Shown piece by piece: positions 1 through 8,293 of a stretch of DNA of 38,011 bases. Origin of the DNA: an uncultured Spirochaetales bacterium (GTDB lineage: Bacteria > Spirochaetota > Spirochaetia > Sphaerochaetales > Sphaerochaetaceae); the NCBI GenBank assembly GCA_902797395.1, contig CADBSO010000057.1, positions 1 to 38,011 on the forward strand, written 5' to 3'. Position numbers and translations under genes: made by a program. Under the pieces are notes generated by a model. It was given only the letters and a program-made list of their open reading frames with translations, made no database searches and was not told where the DNA came from. Within the stretch, counting starts at the first letter, position 1; each line of letters starts with the position of its first letter.

Positions 1-139
1 CAAATGGCTTTGCGACCCAAAGCGCGCATATGCGGCGCATATCCGGCGATTGGATATGGCGGAATAAATGTATTCGGACATAGCCAAAAGTTTCTTTGAG
101 GTTTTGCAAATTTGTTTCAAAATAAAATAAGGTGGTATC
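1..139. other. Gene-free left edge with a short inverted repeat
   Basis: No coding frame is recognisable before the first gene. Positions 38-44 (CATATCC) and 52-58 (GGATATG) form a 7-bp stem around a 7-base loop with no T-run, so it is not a clear terminator. AAGGTGG at 130-136 is the ribosome binding site of the next gene. I see no convincing -35/-10 pair. Confidence 0.4.
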
Positions 140-1270
140 ATGAGGTATTTGGCTGAATATGTGAGTCCTGGTCATCCGGATCGTCTTGCGGATGCCATAG
201 CGGATGGGATTGTCCGCCTGGCGATGAGCAGGGACCCTGACTCTTTGGTTGGCGTTGAAGTTGCGCTGCATCGTAATACGGTGTTCGTTGATGGACGGAT
301 AGCAGGCGGCATTTGCGATCCCGTTGTGTGCGAGGGTGATATCGTTCGGATTGTCAGGAGCGTTTATGCCAAGGCTGGATATTCTGATTTCTGGAAGCCG
401 AATCCGGATGATTTGCATGTGATTACTGATCTGTCGATTGAGGCCTTGGGCGATGATGAAAGGGCGATCCGCAACATCAGTGATGACCAGAATGTGGTTA
501 GAGGGTATGCGTTGAATTGTCCTGAAACGGAGTATTTCCCTCCGGCGCATTTTGCGGTGCTCCGTCTCGGAAGGGAGCTTGTTTTGAAAAATGCGTCCTC
601 GGCCGGACTCTTGGGACCGGATTTCAAATTGCTTGCATGTGTTAGCGACGATGGGAACGCCGGATTGAGATGGGATAGGCTTGTTTTCAGCTGTCAGCAT
701 TCTGACGCATTGGATAATTCCGAGGTTCATTCCCTGCTGAAGAAGAATGTATCCGACAGCCTTTCGGCATGCTTTGGCGGAAATCGCGTCCTCAAGGGCC
801 TTTCATCGATATCAGGCGCAAGTCTTTGCATGAATGGGGCGGGTGATTTCATAATCGGAGGTCCGCATGGGGATAACGGGTTGTCTGGTAAAAAGCTGGC
901 GGTGGATTTCTATGGCACTGAAATTCCGATCGGAGGCGGCGCGATATACGGAAAGGATTATCATAAAGCGGATGTTGCCGGCGCATACAAGGCAAGGCAA
1001 TTCGCCCTGTTTCTTGTGCGGAAGACGGGGGCGCGTTCAGTAGAGACGAGGCTCGCATGGGCGCCTGGAGAGGAGGTTCCTTGCGATATTGAGGCATGGT
1101 CTGTTGATGAGTTCGGGCTGAGAATTCGGATTTCATCGGATCTTTTTCCGCCATCGGATTGGTTTTCCTTGCAATGCGCCTCAAGCGAATTGATGCGGAA
1201 ACCAGTGCGCAAGCAGAAGGGATGGAACGATCGGGAATATGATTGCGGATTGAGCAGAATCATATTTTGA
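140..1270 (+). CDS. metK: Divergent S-adenosylmethionine synthetase (MetK family)
   Basis: Probable methionine adenosyltransferase, making S-adenosylmethionine from ATP and methionine in the cytoplasm. Its 376 residues compare with about 384 in E. coli MetK. Family landmarks occur in order: GHPDR (11-15; usually GHPDK), E40 matching Glu42, the mobile loop with DDQNVVRGYA, a PDFK lysine, IGGPHGDNGLSGKK, then GGGAIYGKDYHKAD, which keeps the phosphate-binding lysines and the Mg aspartate. Odd points are Arg at residue 53 where the family has Glu (E. coli E55), Arg15 for Lys, and a C-terminus unlike E. coli. Start chosen at ATG with AAGGTGG just upstream. Alignment was by eye from memory of the E. 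coli protein. The enzyme may be active but atypical; it is followed by lipoprotein genes that say nothing about its role. Confidence 0.85.
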   Translation: MRYLAEYVSPGHPDRLADAIADGIVRLAMSRDPDSLVGVEVALHRNTVFVDGRIAGGICDPVVCEGDIVRIVRSVYAKAGYSDFWKPNPDDLHVITDLSIEALGDDERAIRNISDDQNVVRGYALNCPETEYFPPAHFAVLRLGRELVLKNASSAGLLGPDFKLLACVSDDGNAGLRWDRLVFSCQHSDALDNSEVHSLLKKNVSDSLSACFGGNRVLKGLSSISGASLCMNGAGDFIIGGPHGDNGLSGKKLAVDFYGTEIPIGGGAIYGKDYHKADVAGAYKARQFALFLVRKTGARSVETRLAWAPGEEVPCDIEAWSVDEFGLRIRISSDLFPPSDWFSLQCASSELMRKPVRKQKGWNDREYDCGLSRIIF

Positions 1271-1360
1271 AGAGGATTTGTTCGGGGGATATCTTGGTTT
1301 AAAATGGTATTGGAATGGGCTTTGGAAAATAATCGGATGCTTTGGGGTTAGCCTTTGGCG

Positions 1361-1389
1361 TTGACATGGGTGCGCGTTGTCTTTATAAT
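1361..1389 (+). promoter_or_regulatory. Consensus sigma-70 type promoter
   Basis: TTGACA (1361-1366), a 17-base spacer and TATAAT (1384-1389) form a perfect consensus pair. It would start transcription near 1396, giving a leader of about 75 nt before the lipoprotein start at 1472. It separates that gene from the MetK-like gene upstream. Confidence 0.85.
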
Positions 1390-1471
1390 AAATATATATA
1401 AATTTTCTAAATATGAAATGATTGCAAGCGATTTGCGATTTGTTGTAAGAGTAAGAGAGGAGTATATTTTA

Positions 1472-2893
1472 ATGAAAGCGATAATAGGCAATGGTAAGCG
1501 CATGTTTTTGATTCTTAAGGCGCTGGCTGTTTTGATTGCGGCGTTTGCGCTTGCGTCGTGCAATCTTAACCATACGGCTGCGAAGCCGGCAGCAGACGAT
1601 CCTGCTGTTGAGCAGCCTGCAACCGATGGGGAGGGGGCCTCCGAAGGGGATGACGATTCGGGAGCGGATGAGACCGATCAGGGTGAGGATGATCAGACTC
1701 AGGATAGCGGTGATACTCAGAATGGCGGCGACGAGGCTGGTTCTGACGAAGGCAAGGATGGCGGTGATACTCAGGATGGCGGCGACGAGGCTGGTTCTGA
1801 CGAAGGCAAGGATGACGGTGAAGGTGAGCCTGTGGCGGATGCGTCTGACTTGGAATTCAATGCAAAATGGGTTGGAGCTATTGATCTTTTGTTGAATAAG
1901 GGCGTTTCAAGCGGTGTCGCGCCTGCAGCCAACGAGAAGAGGTCTCTGACATCCAAATCCGGTCTGCAGCCGAAAGGCGCGGGCGACTTGAAATTGCAGT
2001 CGGATTTCGGCTTCAGAATTAGCATGGAGGCGTACGATTATTCTGGGGACAGCACGGGAAATATCAGCAACGTGATCACACCTGATTGGTTTTATCAGAC
2101 TGTTGATAGCGGATACAACTATTCGATAATGAGCGGCGAATACAGAGGCATATCGATTTCCGATGCCTATTATCCTGCGTATACGGTGGGGTATTCAGTA
2201 GGCGATGTTTCGTATCATGCTTGCAAGGAAAGCAAGGAGGGAAGCGGCGCAAGCTCGTCGGACCCATCTCGGATTATTGATTCGTGGTATTATAAGATAT
2301 ATACGGATTCGGATCTTTATGATCCCGATCTTCATGCTGGGCTTGAGCAGTATGATGATCCGAGCAATGGAAGGAAATATGTCAGAATGATTTGGAATTC
2401 GCGGGAAAGCGGACGATCAGTATACTCGAATTTGTGCGATTTGCTTGGTGAGATAAAGGACCATCCGGAAAAGGCTGTCTATAATGAGACGACCGGAAAA
2501 TACGACATGAGGGGAATCGCGTATTTTGAGACTGACCTTGGTACCGAGGATTATGTGCTGGAAGGCAAGACTTATGAGGAAAGATCGCAGGTATATGATG
2601 ATTTCTTCGAAGAGCTGGGTACTGATGCGCTTATAACATTTGATGATGAGGCTCCTGCTTCCGCTAAGATCGCAAGGCCTGTTCTGATAAGCGTCGGTTT
2701 TGATGACGAGGACAGGATATCTTCGGTTTCGAGTGATGTTGTGAATGAGCCTGGTGAGATTTACTATATGGGCTTGTTCCTTGAATTCGGAAGAAGAAGT
2801 ATGAGCATAGAGTACTTGGATAGCGAGACTGCCATATGCGAGATCGAAGGCTTGCCGGCATCATCGCTTTCTGGAATCCCGGGTGTCGTTTGA
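1472..2893 (+). CDS. Predicted lipoprotein with acidic repeat linker
   Basis: A 473-residue protein of unknown function. The N-terminus is a lipoprotein signal peptide: basic start (MKAIIGNGKRM), hydrophobic core, lipobox LASC with the acylated Cys near residue 30. It is therefore expected to be membrane-anchored outside the cytoplasm. After the Cys comes a roughly 90-residue Asp/Glu/Gly-rich linker holding an 18-residue tandem repeat (54-bp DNA repeat, 1703-1810), then a Tyr/Ser-rich globular-looking region with no motif I recognise. The ATG at 1472 has GAGGAG upstream and puts the signal peptide at the very N-terminus; the longer frame from 1355 would overlap the promoter. A clear terminator follows at 2937. 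Confidence 0.8.
   Translation: MKAIIGNGKRMFLILKALAVLIAAFALASCNLNHTAAKPAADDPAVEQPATDGEGASEGDDDSGADETDQGEDDQTQDSGDTQNGGDEAGSDEGKDGGDTQDGGDEAGSDEGKDDGEGEPVADASDLEFNAKWVGAIDLLLNKGVSSGVAPAANEKRSLTSKSGLQPKGAGDLKLQSDFGFRISMEAYDYSGDSTGNISNVITPDWFYQTVDSGYNYSIMSGEYRGISISDAYYPAYTVGYSVGDVSYHACKESKEGSGASSSDPSRIIDSWYYKIYTDSDLYDPDLHAGLEQYDDPSNGRKYVRMIWNSRESGRSVYSNLCDLLGEIKDHPEKAVYNETTGKYDMRGIAYFETDLGTEDYVLEGKTYEERSQVYDDFFEELGTDALITFDDEAPASAKIARPVLISVGFDDEDRISSVSSDVVNEPGEIYYMGLFLEFGRRSMSIEYLDSETAICEIEGLPASSLSGIPGVV
1703..1810 (+). repeat. 54-bp tandem repeat, two full units
   Basis: Units 1703-1756 and 1757-1810 are nearly identical and encode DGGDTQDGGDEAGSDEGK (first unit with S for G and N for D). A degenerate third start (GATGACGGTGA) follows at 1811. 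Length is a multiple of three, so copy-number changes would keep the lipoprotein frame. Confidence 0.9.
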
Positions 2894-2936
2894 AGCGGAT
2901 CTCGGATTCGGGGTTTTTGAAAGTATTGTGGATTTC

Positions 2937-2961
2937 AGCCCTCTTTGGAGGGCTTTTTTTA
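2937..2961 (+). terminator. Rho-independent terminator
   Basis: AGCCCTC (2937-2943) and GAGGGCT (2948-2954) form a 7-bp stem with a 4-base loop, followed at once by a T-run. It lies 44 bases past the acidic lipoprotein stop and ends that transcript. Confidence 0.85.
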
Positions 2962-3007
2962 TTTGGAGGCTTCTTATGGAAGGCCTTTGAGTGTGGAGGA
3001 ATGAAAG

Positions 3008-4072
3008 ATGAGAATGGTGAGAGTCAGAGCTGCTGCAGCGGTTGCGGCTGTTATGATCGTCGTACAGTCGCTGGTGCTTGTTTCATGCGCGACGATAGGA
3101 AAATTCAATGGATTTGCCAATTGGAACAAATGCGAATCGCTTGATGCGCTGAAGAGTTATGTGGAGAGCGTTACGAGCGCCGGCTCTCCGGATTACATAC
3201 CTATCGGGGATAGAATCGCAGTTTTTGATATGGATGGAACGCTGTGCGGGGAGCTTTTCCCGGAATATATTGAGTATATGCTGCTTGCGCATCGCTGTTT
3301 GGATGATAAGGATTATGTCGCTAGTCCGGACTTGGTCAATGTCGCTAAGCAGATAAAGGAATCCGGGGTGACCTATACTACGCCTAAGGTTTCCGGTTTT
3401 GATCTCATTCATGCGAACGCTCAGGCGAAGGCTTTTGCGGGGCTGACGCCCGAAGAGTTCATAAGCTACGTCGGAAATTTTCTTGAGAAGGACGCTCAGG
3501 GCTTTGAGGGGCTTAAGTATCGCGATAGCATTTACAAGCCTATGGTGGATGTGGTGAGGTATCTTCAGAGCCGCGGCTTCACGATTTACGTCGTCAGCGG
3601 ATCGGACAGGATGATCTGCAGGGCTTTGGTTTGTGATCAGCTCGACATACCGTCAAATCAGGTCATAGGCATGGATGTGACGTTGGTGGCGACGAATCAG
3701 AACGGAAAGGATGGTTTGGATTACCAATTCAATGATGGCGGCAAAGACAAGCTTGTTAGGGGCGACTCGCTGATGATCAAGAATCTTAAGATGAACAAGG
3801 TGCTGAACATTGCGCAGGAAATCGGAAAGCAGCCTGTTTTGTCGTTCGGAAACAGCAGCGGTGATGTAAGCATGCATGAATATGTGACATCCAATAACAA
3901 ATACAAGTCCATGGCATTCATGCTTGTTGCTGATGATGCCGGGCGTGATCAGGCTTATATGGAGGAGACAAACAAGAGGATAGCGCAGTGGCAGAAGCGC
4001 GGTTACACGATCATTTCCATGAAAAATGATTTTAAGACCATTTACGGCGAAGGTGTTAGGAAAACCCTATGA
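3008..4072 (+). CDS. HAD-superfamily acid phosphatase lipoprotein
   Basis: A 354-residue predicted lipoprotein phosphatase facing outside the cytoplasm. The signal peptide ends in LVSC, Cys27. HAD motif I is VFDMDGTL with the nucleophile Asp74 and general acid Asp76; motif II is VVSGSD with Ser197; a lysine-containing stretch LKMNKV fits motif III; motif IV is SFGNSSGD with Asp286. All four catalytic motifs are present, so it is probably active. The substrate is not evident; secreted HAD phosphatases typically release phosphate from small organic phosphates. Start chosen at ATG 3008, about 7 bases after GGAGGA; another ATG at 3001 is out of frame. No clear promoter was seen between the preceding terminator and the gene. 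Confidence 0.85.
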   Translation: MRMVRVRAAAAVAAVMIVVQSLVLVSCATIGKFNGFANWNKCESLDALKSYVESVTSAGSPDYIPIGDRIAVFDMDGTLCGELFPEYIEYMLLAHRCLDDKDYVASPDLVNVAKQIKESGVTYTTPKVSGFDLIHANAQAKAFAGLTPEEFISYVGNFLEKDAQGFEGLKYRDSIYKPMVDVVRYLQSRGFTIYVVSGSDRMICRALVCDQLDIPSNQVIGMDVTLVATNQNGKDGLDYQFNDGGKDKLVRGDSLMIKNLKMNKVLNIAQEIGKQPVLSFGNSSGDVSMHEYVTSNNKYKSMAFMLVADDAGRDQAYMEETNKRIAQWQKRGYTIISMKNDFKTIYGEGVRKTL

Positions 4073-4088
4073 TAGCGGGAAAGCCGAA

Positions 4089-4249
4089 GGACGATTCTGA
4101 AAATCTCAAATTACGAACCAGCCTGTTGCCTTTTAGGTCGCAAATTTGGCAAAAAATCTCGGGATGCGATGGCATGCCTGTGTTTTCTTCCGGTTTTTCA
4201 TTTCGAAAATCCACGGGCATGTTTGAACGACAGGTTTTTGGAGGCGTTC
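4089..4249. repeat. Inverted-repeat intergenic element, copy 1
   Basis: About 161 bp, the most diverged of three related elements (others at 8095-8258 and 31620-31781). The left end GGACGATTCTGAAAA matches the family end GGGCGTTTCCAAAA; the right end TTTTTGGAGGCGTTC is its inverse. Internal blocks shared with the other copies include GCCTTTT and CCTGTGTTTT, and a GAAAATCC block. It lies between the phosphatase and the LRR lipoprotein and runs into the likely start region of the latter. Confidence 0.65.
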
Positions 4250-7059
4250 TGAGGGCGTTTTTCGCTTCATGCCTGCTTTTCTTCGTTTTTTTGAATTTGA
4301 TTGCGTGTGGCGGCGGGGAGGCTTTTGATGCGCGTGTTGAATCCATAAGGATAATCAATACGCATCGCAATAAGTCGGGGTCGGTTTCCGACGCGCTGGT
4401 GATTGGTGAGGATCCATTTGGGCTTGAACTCGAATTCGAGCCGGCTGGCATTGCCGGAGAGGTCGGGGAAAAAGTCGTGTGGAAAAGCAATGCTCCGAAT
4501 GTTCTTGAATGTTCTGCCGATGGCATGCTGACGCCAAAATCAGAAGGCGCTGCTGTTATAACGGCAAGCGTCGGGTCTGGTGATGACGAGGTAAGCGACA
4601 GCATGTCATTCGTTGTTTTCAGCAAGGATTACAGTGGTGGTGAGAACGATGATTTTGTTTTCTTCTATTATTACGAGGGCTCAGCCAATACCGATAGGGT
4701 CTATTTGTCAAAATGCCTGATTTCCCAAAATAGGATCGAAGTCCCTGCTCGTGTTTTTTTCAATGGCAAGGCTTGTGATGTGGTCTGCATCGGAGCGGAG
4801 GCATTTAAGGGCAATGATGCGCTTGGGGAGATTGTGCTTTCTGATTCGGTTATCAAAATTGAAAGGGATGCGTTCAGTTATTGTTCCAACTTGGAGAGCG
4901 TGCATCTTTCCGAGAATCTCGAGGTGATGGAACAGGGTTGCTTTGGGTTCTGCGGCGGCCTTCTTTCCATAACTCTTCCGCCGAAGGTGAATTCCATTGG
5001 CGACTCCGCTTTCAATGGGTGTTCGAAGTTGCTCGAGATCAATAATTATTCTGGTTTGGATATAAGTTTGGATGATGCGGGTTCCGGCAGGAATGACTAT
5101 TTTGGCGGAATAGCGAAATCCGCTGTCCGGATAAATACCGATAAGGCTAGGGAATCGGAGAGCTGCATAGTTAAAAGAGATGGAATTGCCTATTTTAAGA
5201 GAGATGATGATAAGCTTGTGGCTGTCAAGGCGGACTCCGATTTGAGTCGCATATCTGGTCTTGGTGCGGATTGCGTATCCATACGAGCTGGCGCATTCGG
5301 GTATTTGCAGAGTCTGACCGAAGTGGATTTGACCGGTTCCGGAATTATTGAAATAGGTGATTCGGCATTCGTTTCTTGTCCGAGCCTGTCTGCTGTCATC
5401 TTGAATGATGGGTTGCGGCGCATAGGCAGTCGCGCTTTTGCGAACTGTTCCGCGCTTTTGTCGCTCACGGTTCCTGATAGCGTTGTTGAGATATCGGAAT
5501 CGTTTTTAAGCGGATGCTCCTCGTTAGCTTCTCTTGCTGTTCCGTTTATTGGGAAATATTCGAATCCGGACGAAAAAGCGGAAGAAACGGAAAGGGAAAA
5601 GCATCCGCTAGGATATTTTTTCTCGACATCTGATTTTGAGGGATCTTATAAGGCTGAGCAATTTTTCCCCTATTATAACAGCAATTATTCCCAGTGGAGA
5701 TATCCCGCTCGCGATTATTATATTCCATCTGCGCTGAAATCCGTTAGCATAACCAATTCCGATGAGCTGGTATTTGAGGCATTTGAGAATTGTGTGGGGC
5801 TTGAAAGCGTTGCTTTGAATTCCGGCATGACGAAGCTTGGAGCTAAAAGCTTCAGAAATTGCACTGGCATTAAAAGCATTGCGATACCTGACTCTGTTGT
5901 GGAGTTCGGATTCGATTCGGATGACGAGCATAATTCGTACCCGTTTGACGGATGCTTGTTTGAGGAGGTTTCCTATGAGAGGAATGCGGCTGGAGGAGAA
6001 TATGAGTTCAAGAACGGGGTTCTCACGGTGAAGGCTATGCCGAGCAATGTGAATTCATTCCCCATATGGTATGCCGATCAGATCAATCCGCTTGTTCTGG
6101 AGGTCGTGTTTTCAGATTCCGCCGCTGCGGCGACATCGATTCCCAGGAATGCATTTCGTGATTGCGCAAGTTTGAAATGCATTTCGCTGCCTGATTCTGT
6201 TGCGACTATAAAGGAGCGCGCTTTTTACGATTGCGCATCGCTGGAGGCCTTGGCGTCGGCTTCTACCGAGGAGGGGTTCGTCGTGCCTGATGGAGTGGTA
6301 GCAATAGAGGATGAGGCATTTGCGTTTTGCGGAAGCATAACCAAGGTTTCGGTGCCAGAGAGCGTGACATCAATCGGATCCGGCGCTTTTGGCGGTTGCA
6401 CATTGATTCGTGAGATGGTTCTTCCATTTGTTGGCATGGGCGCTGCTTCGAGCAGCGGAAACAAATATCACTTCGGTCATGTTTTCGGAAAGGATATCAA
6501 ATTCTCTTCGGACTTGGCCGAAAAGGTCGAACAGCCGAGTTCCTCATCGTCACCCAATCCGAAGTACTGGATTCCCAAATCCGTCAAATCCGTGGAAATC
6601 TTGGGCGGAGATGTTGGCTGCGGAGCGTTCAATGGGTGCAAGTACATAGAAAGCGTCAGATTGGACGACTCGGTGGAATCAGTGGGGATGTGGGCTTTTT
6701 ACGGTTGCCTTGGACTGAGGGATGTGACATTGCCTTCGGGATTGGGTTCGCTGAGCGGCCAGCAGTGTTTTTCCAATTGCATTTCGCTTTCGGGAATAGT
6801 CATTCCCGCATCATGCGAGACAATTTCATCGGGAGTGTTCAAGTGTGTCTCGCAGTTTGCGGAGGATTGGGATTTTAATATTTTTCTGGAAAATGACACC
6901 GGCGCTCTTCCAATCGGTTATGCTGAAGGATGGAATCGCAAAACTGATTTGTCGAACCATTCGTATTATTTTTACAGCGCGTATGACCCGGTGAGTCCGG
7001 AAGGCTATTGGCATTATGACTCCGAAGGGAATCCGCGGACTTGGGCTGAATCCGATTGA
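4219..7059 (+). CDS. Large lipoprotein with Ig-like domain and BspA-type LRRs
   Basis: A predicted surface or periplasmic lipoprotein of about 946 residues from the chosen start. The signal peptide ends in the lipobox LIAC, followed by GGG. An Ig-like BIG_2-type domain follows (VVWKSNAPNVLECSADGML, then GAAVITASV). The rest is a long run of BspA/TpLRR-type repeats with the pattern xxIGxxAFxxCxxLxxIxLPxxV, for example IGDSAFVSCPSLSAVIL. Such proteins in other bacteria often bind host or matrix molecules; the ligand here is unknown. The frame is open from ATG 4069, but that start overlaps the previous stop and would translate a repeat element. ATG 4219 gives a plausible signal peptide but lacks a good ribosome site; CTG 4249 follows a GGAGG and is an alternative. 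Confidence 0.75.
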   Translation: MFERQVFGGVLRAFFASCLLFFVFLNLIACGGGEAFDARVESIRIINTHRNKSGSVSDALVIGEDPFGLELEFEPAGIAGEVGEKVVWKSNAPNVLECSADGMLTPKSEGAAVITASVGSGDDEVSDSMSFVVFSKDYSGGENDDFVFFYYYEGSANTDRVYLSKCLISQNRIEVPARVFFNGKACDVVCIGAEAFKGNDALGEIVLSDSVIKIERDAFSYCSNLESVHLSENLEVMEQGCFGFCGGLLSITLPPKVNSIGDSAFNGCSKLLEINNYSGLDISLDDAGSGRNDYFGGIAKSAVRINTDKARESESCIVKRDGIAYFKRDDDKLVAVKADSDLSRISGLGADCVSIRAGAFGYLQSLTEVDLTGSGIIEIGDSAFVSCPSLSAVILNDGLRRIGSRAFANCSALLSLTVPDSVVEISESFLSGCSSLASLAVPFIGKYSNPDEKAEETEREKHPLGYFFSTSDFEGSYKAEQFFPYYNSNYSQWRYPARDYYIPSALKSVSITNSDELVFEAFENCVGLESVALNSGMTKLGAKSFRNCTGIKSIAIPDSVVEFGFDSDDEHNSYPFDGCLFEEVSYERNAAGGEYEFKNGVLTVKAMPSNVNSFPIWYADQINPLVLEVVFSDSAAAATSIPRNAFRDCASLKCISLPDSVATIKERAFYDCASLEALASASTEEGFVVPDGVVAIEDEAFAFCGSITKVSVPESVTSIGSGAFGGCTLIREMVLPFVGMGAASSSGNKYHFGHVFGKDIKFSSDLAEKVEQPSSSSSPNPKYWIPKSVKSVEILGGDVGCGAFNGCKYIESVRLDDSVESVGMWAFYGCLGLRDVTLPSGLGSLSGQQCFSNCISLSGIVIPASCETISSGVFKCVSQFAEDWDFNIFLENDTGALPIGYAEGWNRKTDLSNHSYYFYSAYDPVSPEGYWHYDSEGNPRTWAESD

Positions 7060-7079
7060 GAGCGGACATGGTCGGGAAT

Positions 7080-7108
7080 TTGCTTGAAAAATGCGATATG
7101 CTTAAAAT
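7080..7108 (+). promoter_or_regulatory. Probable promoter close to a start codon
   Basis: TTGCTT (7080-7085), 17 bases, TAAAAT (7103-7108). Transcription would begin near 7115, only about three bases before the ATG at 7118, so the mRNA would be nearly leaderless. Confidence 0.5.
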
Positions 7109-7117
7109 ATACGGGAT

Positions 7118-8089
7118 ATGAGAAAAGCAGGAATTGTTCGTTTGCTTGTGTTTTTGGCAGGCGCTTTGGTGTTTTCGGGTTGTTCTGGAAATGTTTCGGA
7201 TGGCGGATCAGCTGGCCGGTCTTCCTTGGCGTATAGAAATTACAGATCATATTATGGCGTTGGCATGACCAATAAGAATGATGGGGATCTTGTTTACATT
7301 GGTTCGGATGGAGCGATTGAGAATGTTACGGGGTCGCTCGCAAATGGCGGCGTTATAGTGACGGGGTTTGATACTGCTTCTCCGGGTCGGGACAAGAGCA
7401 TGACCATAAAGTACAAGGATGCGACTTGCTCTGCCGGATATGATGTGTATTCTATCGGAAATGTGAATGCCAGCGGTTCCTTTGTTGTTGGCGATGATAT
7501 GATGTATGATGTTGACATATCAAATGGCGCGGGAACGATACGAAGCAGGATTTATTTCAGCTATGGAGGCTATCTGGCAGGGGAAAGCATCGATGGCGAT
7601 ATGGAATTTTCGCTGGACATCGGCTCCTCAGGAACGACGCTGATTCGTGTCGGATCCGGGGATCTTACTCGGATCATGGTTCCTGACGGTGAGGGCGGAT
7701 TCGGTAGAAGGCATCCGAAATTTGATGGCATCGGCAAGCCGAAAACAGGCAGGTATTATGTGAGCCGTGAGAAGGGTGGAAGCAATTCCCAGCATCCTGG
7801 CAAGCATATGATAGTTCGTTTTAATGAGACATATGATATGAGCGTATGGTTTTCCAGCAGCAATGTCCCTGATGCGGCAGCCGAGCCTGATGACATCGTA
7901 GGCAATTCGGATTTGCATTTCGGGCCTGCTGGTTTGTGTTATGACGGGTCGCCCGCAGGAAATCAGCATGATCTTACGATGAGGGAATCGTCAAGTTCTT
8001 CTGATTGGAGCGTGATCGTGCTGTCGAGCAAGCCGCATGCCGCTAGCTCATGGAAAGGCTATGGGTATACTCTGGAATTGACAGAGTGA
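7118..8089 (+). CDS. Predicted lipoprotein of unknown function
   Basis: A 323-residue protein. The start MRKAGIVRLLVFLAGALVF leads to the lipobox VFSGC, so it should be exported and lipid-modified. The mature part is rich in Gly, Ser, Asp and Tyr, consistent with an extracytoplasmic beta-rich fold, but I recognise no domain. It is the fourth lipoprotein gene in a row. The start is fixed by the signal peptide, yet there is almost no room for a ribosome site given the promoter at 7080-7108. The gene is followed by inverted-repeat element copy 2. Confidence 0.75.
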   Translation: MRKAGIVRLLVFLAGALVFSGCSGNVSDGGSAGRSSLAYRNYRSYYGVGMTNKNDGDLVYIGSDGAIENVTGSLANGGVIVTGFDTASPGRDKSMTIKYKDATCSAGYDVYSIGNVNASGSFVVGDDMMYDVDISNGAGTIRSRIYFSYGGYLAGESIDGDMEFSLDIGSSGTTLIRVGSGDLTRIMVPDGEGGFGRRHPKFDGIGKPKTGRYYVSREKGGSNSQHPGKHMIVRFNETYDMSVWFSSSNVPDAAAEPDDIVGNSDLHFGPAGLCYDGSPAGNQHDLTMRESSSSSDWSVIVLSSKPHAASSWKGYGYTLELTE

Positions 8090-8094
8090 TTTGA

Positions 8095-8258
8095 GGGCGT
8101 TTCCAAAAAAAACTCGGAATCAGGATCCGCCCGATGCCTTTTCGGCCGCCAAGTCGGAAAAAGCCTTGAAACGGGGGGTCGTGTTCCTGTGTTTTTTATT
8201 GAATTTTCGTCTTGAAAATCCGCAGATATTTTCAAATAGCAGGCTTTTGGAAGCGCCC
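8095..8258. repeat. Inverted-repeat intergenic element, copy 2
   Basis: A 164-bp element with terminal inverted repeats GGGCGTTTCCAAAA (8095-8108) and TTTTGGAAGCGCCC (8245-8258), matching at 13 of 14 positions. Internal blocks GCCTTTTCGGCC and AAAAAGCCTTGAAA also occur in copy 3. It encodes no transposase. Its right end directly abuts the -35 box of the tuf promoter. Confidence 0.8.
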
Positions 8259-8287
8259 TTGACAATTTCTTTGAAATCTTCTATCAT
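8259..8287 (+). promoter_or_regulatory. Strong promoter of the tuf-ribosomal cluster
   Basis: Consensus TTGACA (8259-8264), 17-base spacer, TATCAT (8282-8287). Expected to drive tuf and possibly the whole downstream cluster. Transcription would start near 8294, leaving a leader of about 187 nt. Confidence 0.85.
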
Positions 8288-8293
8288 ATCAAA

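Noticed and set aside
1355..1471. Upstream extension of the acidic lipoprotein from TTG 1355
   Set aside because: It includes the promoter and would place the lipoprotein signal far from the N-terminus; ATG 1472 has GAGGAG.
4069..4218. N-terminal extension of the LRR lipoprotein from ATG 4069
   Set aside because: It overlaps the previous stop, lacks a ribosome site, translates a repeat element and would bury the signal peptide 50 residues in.
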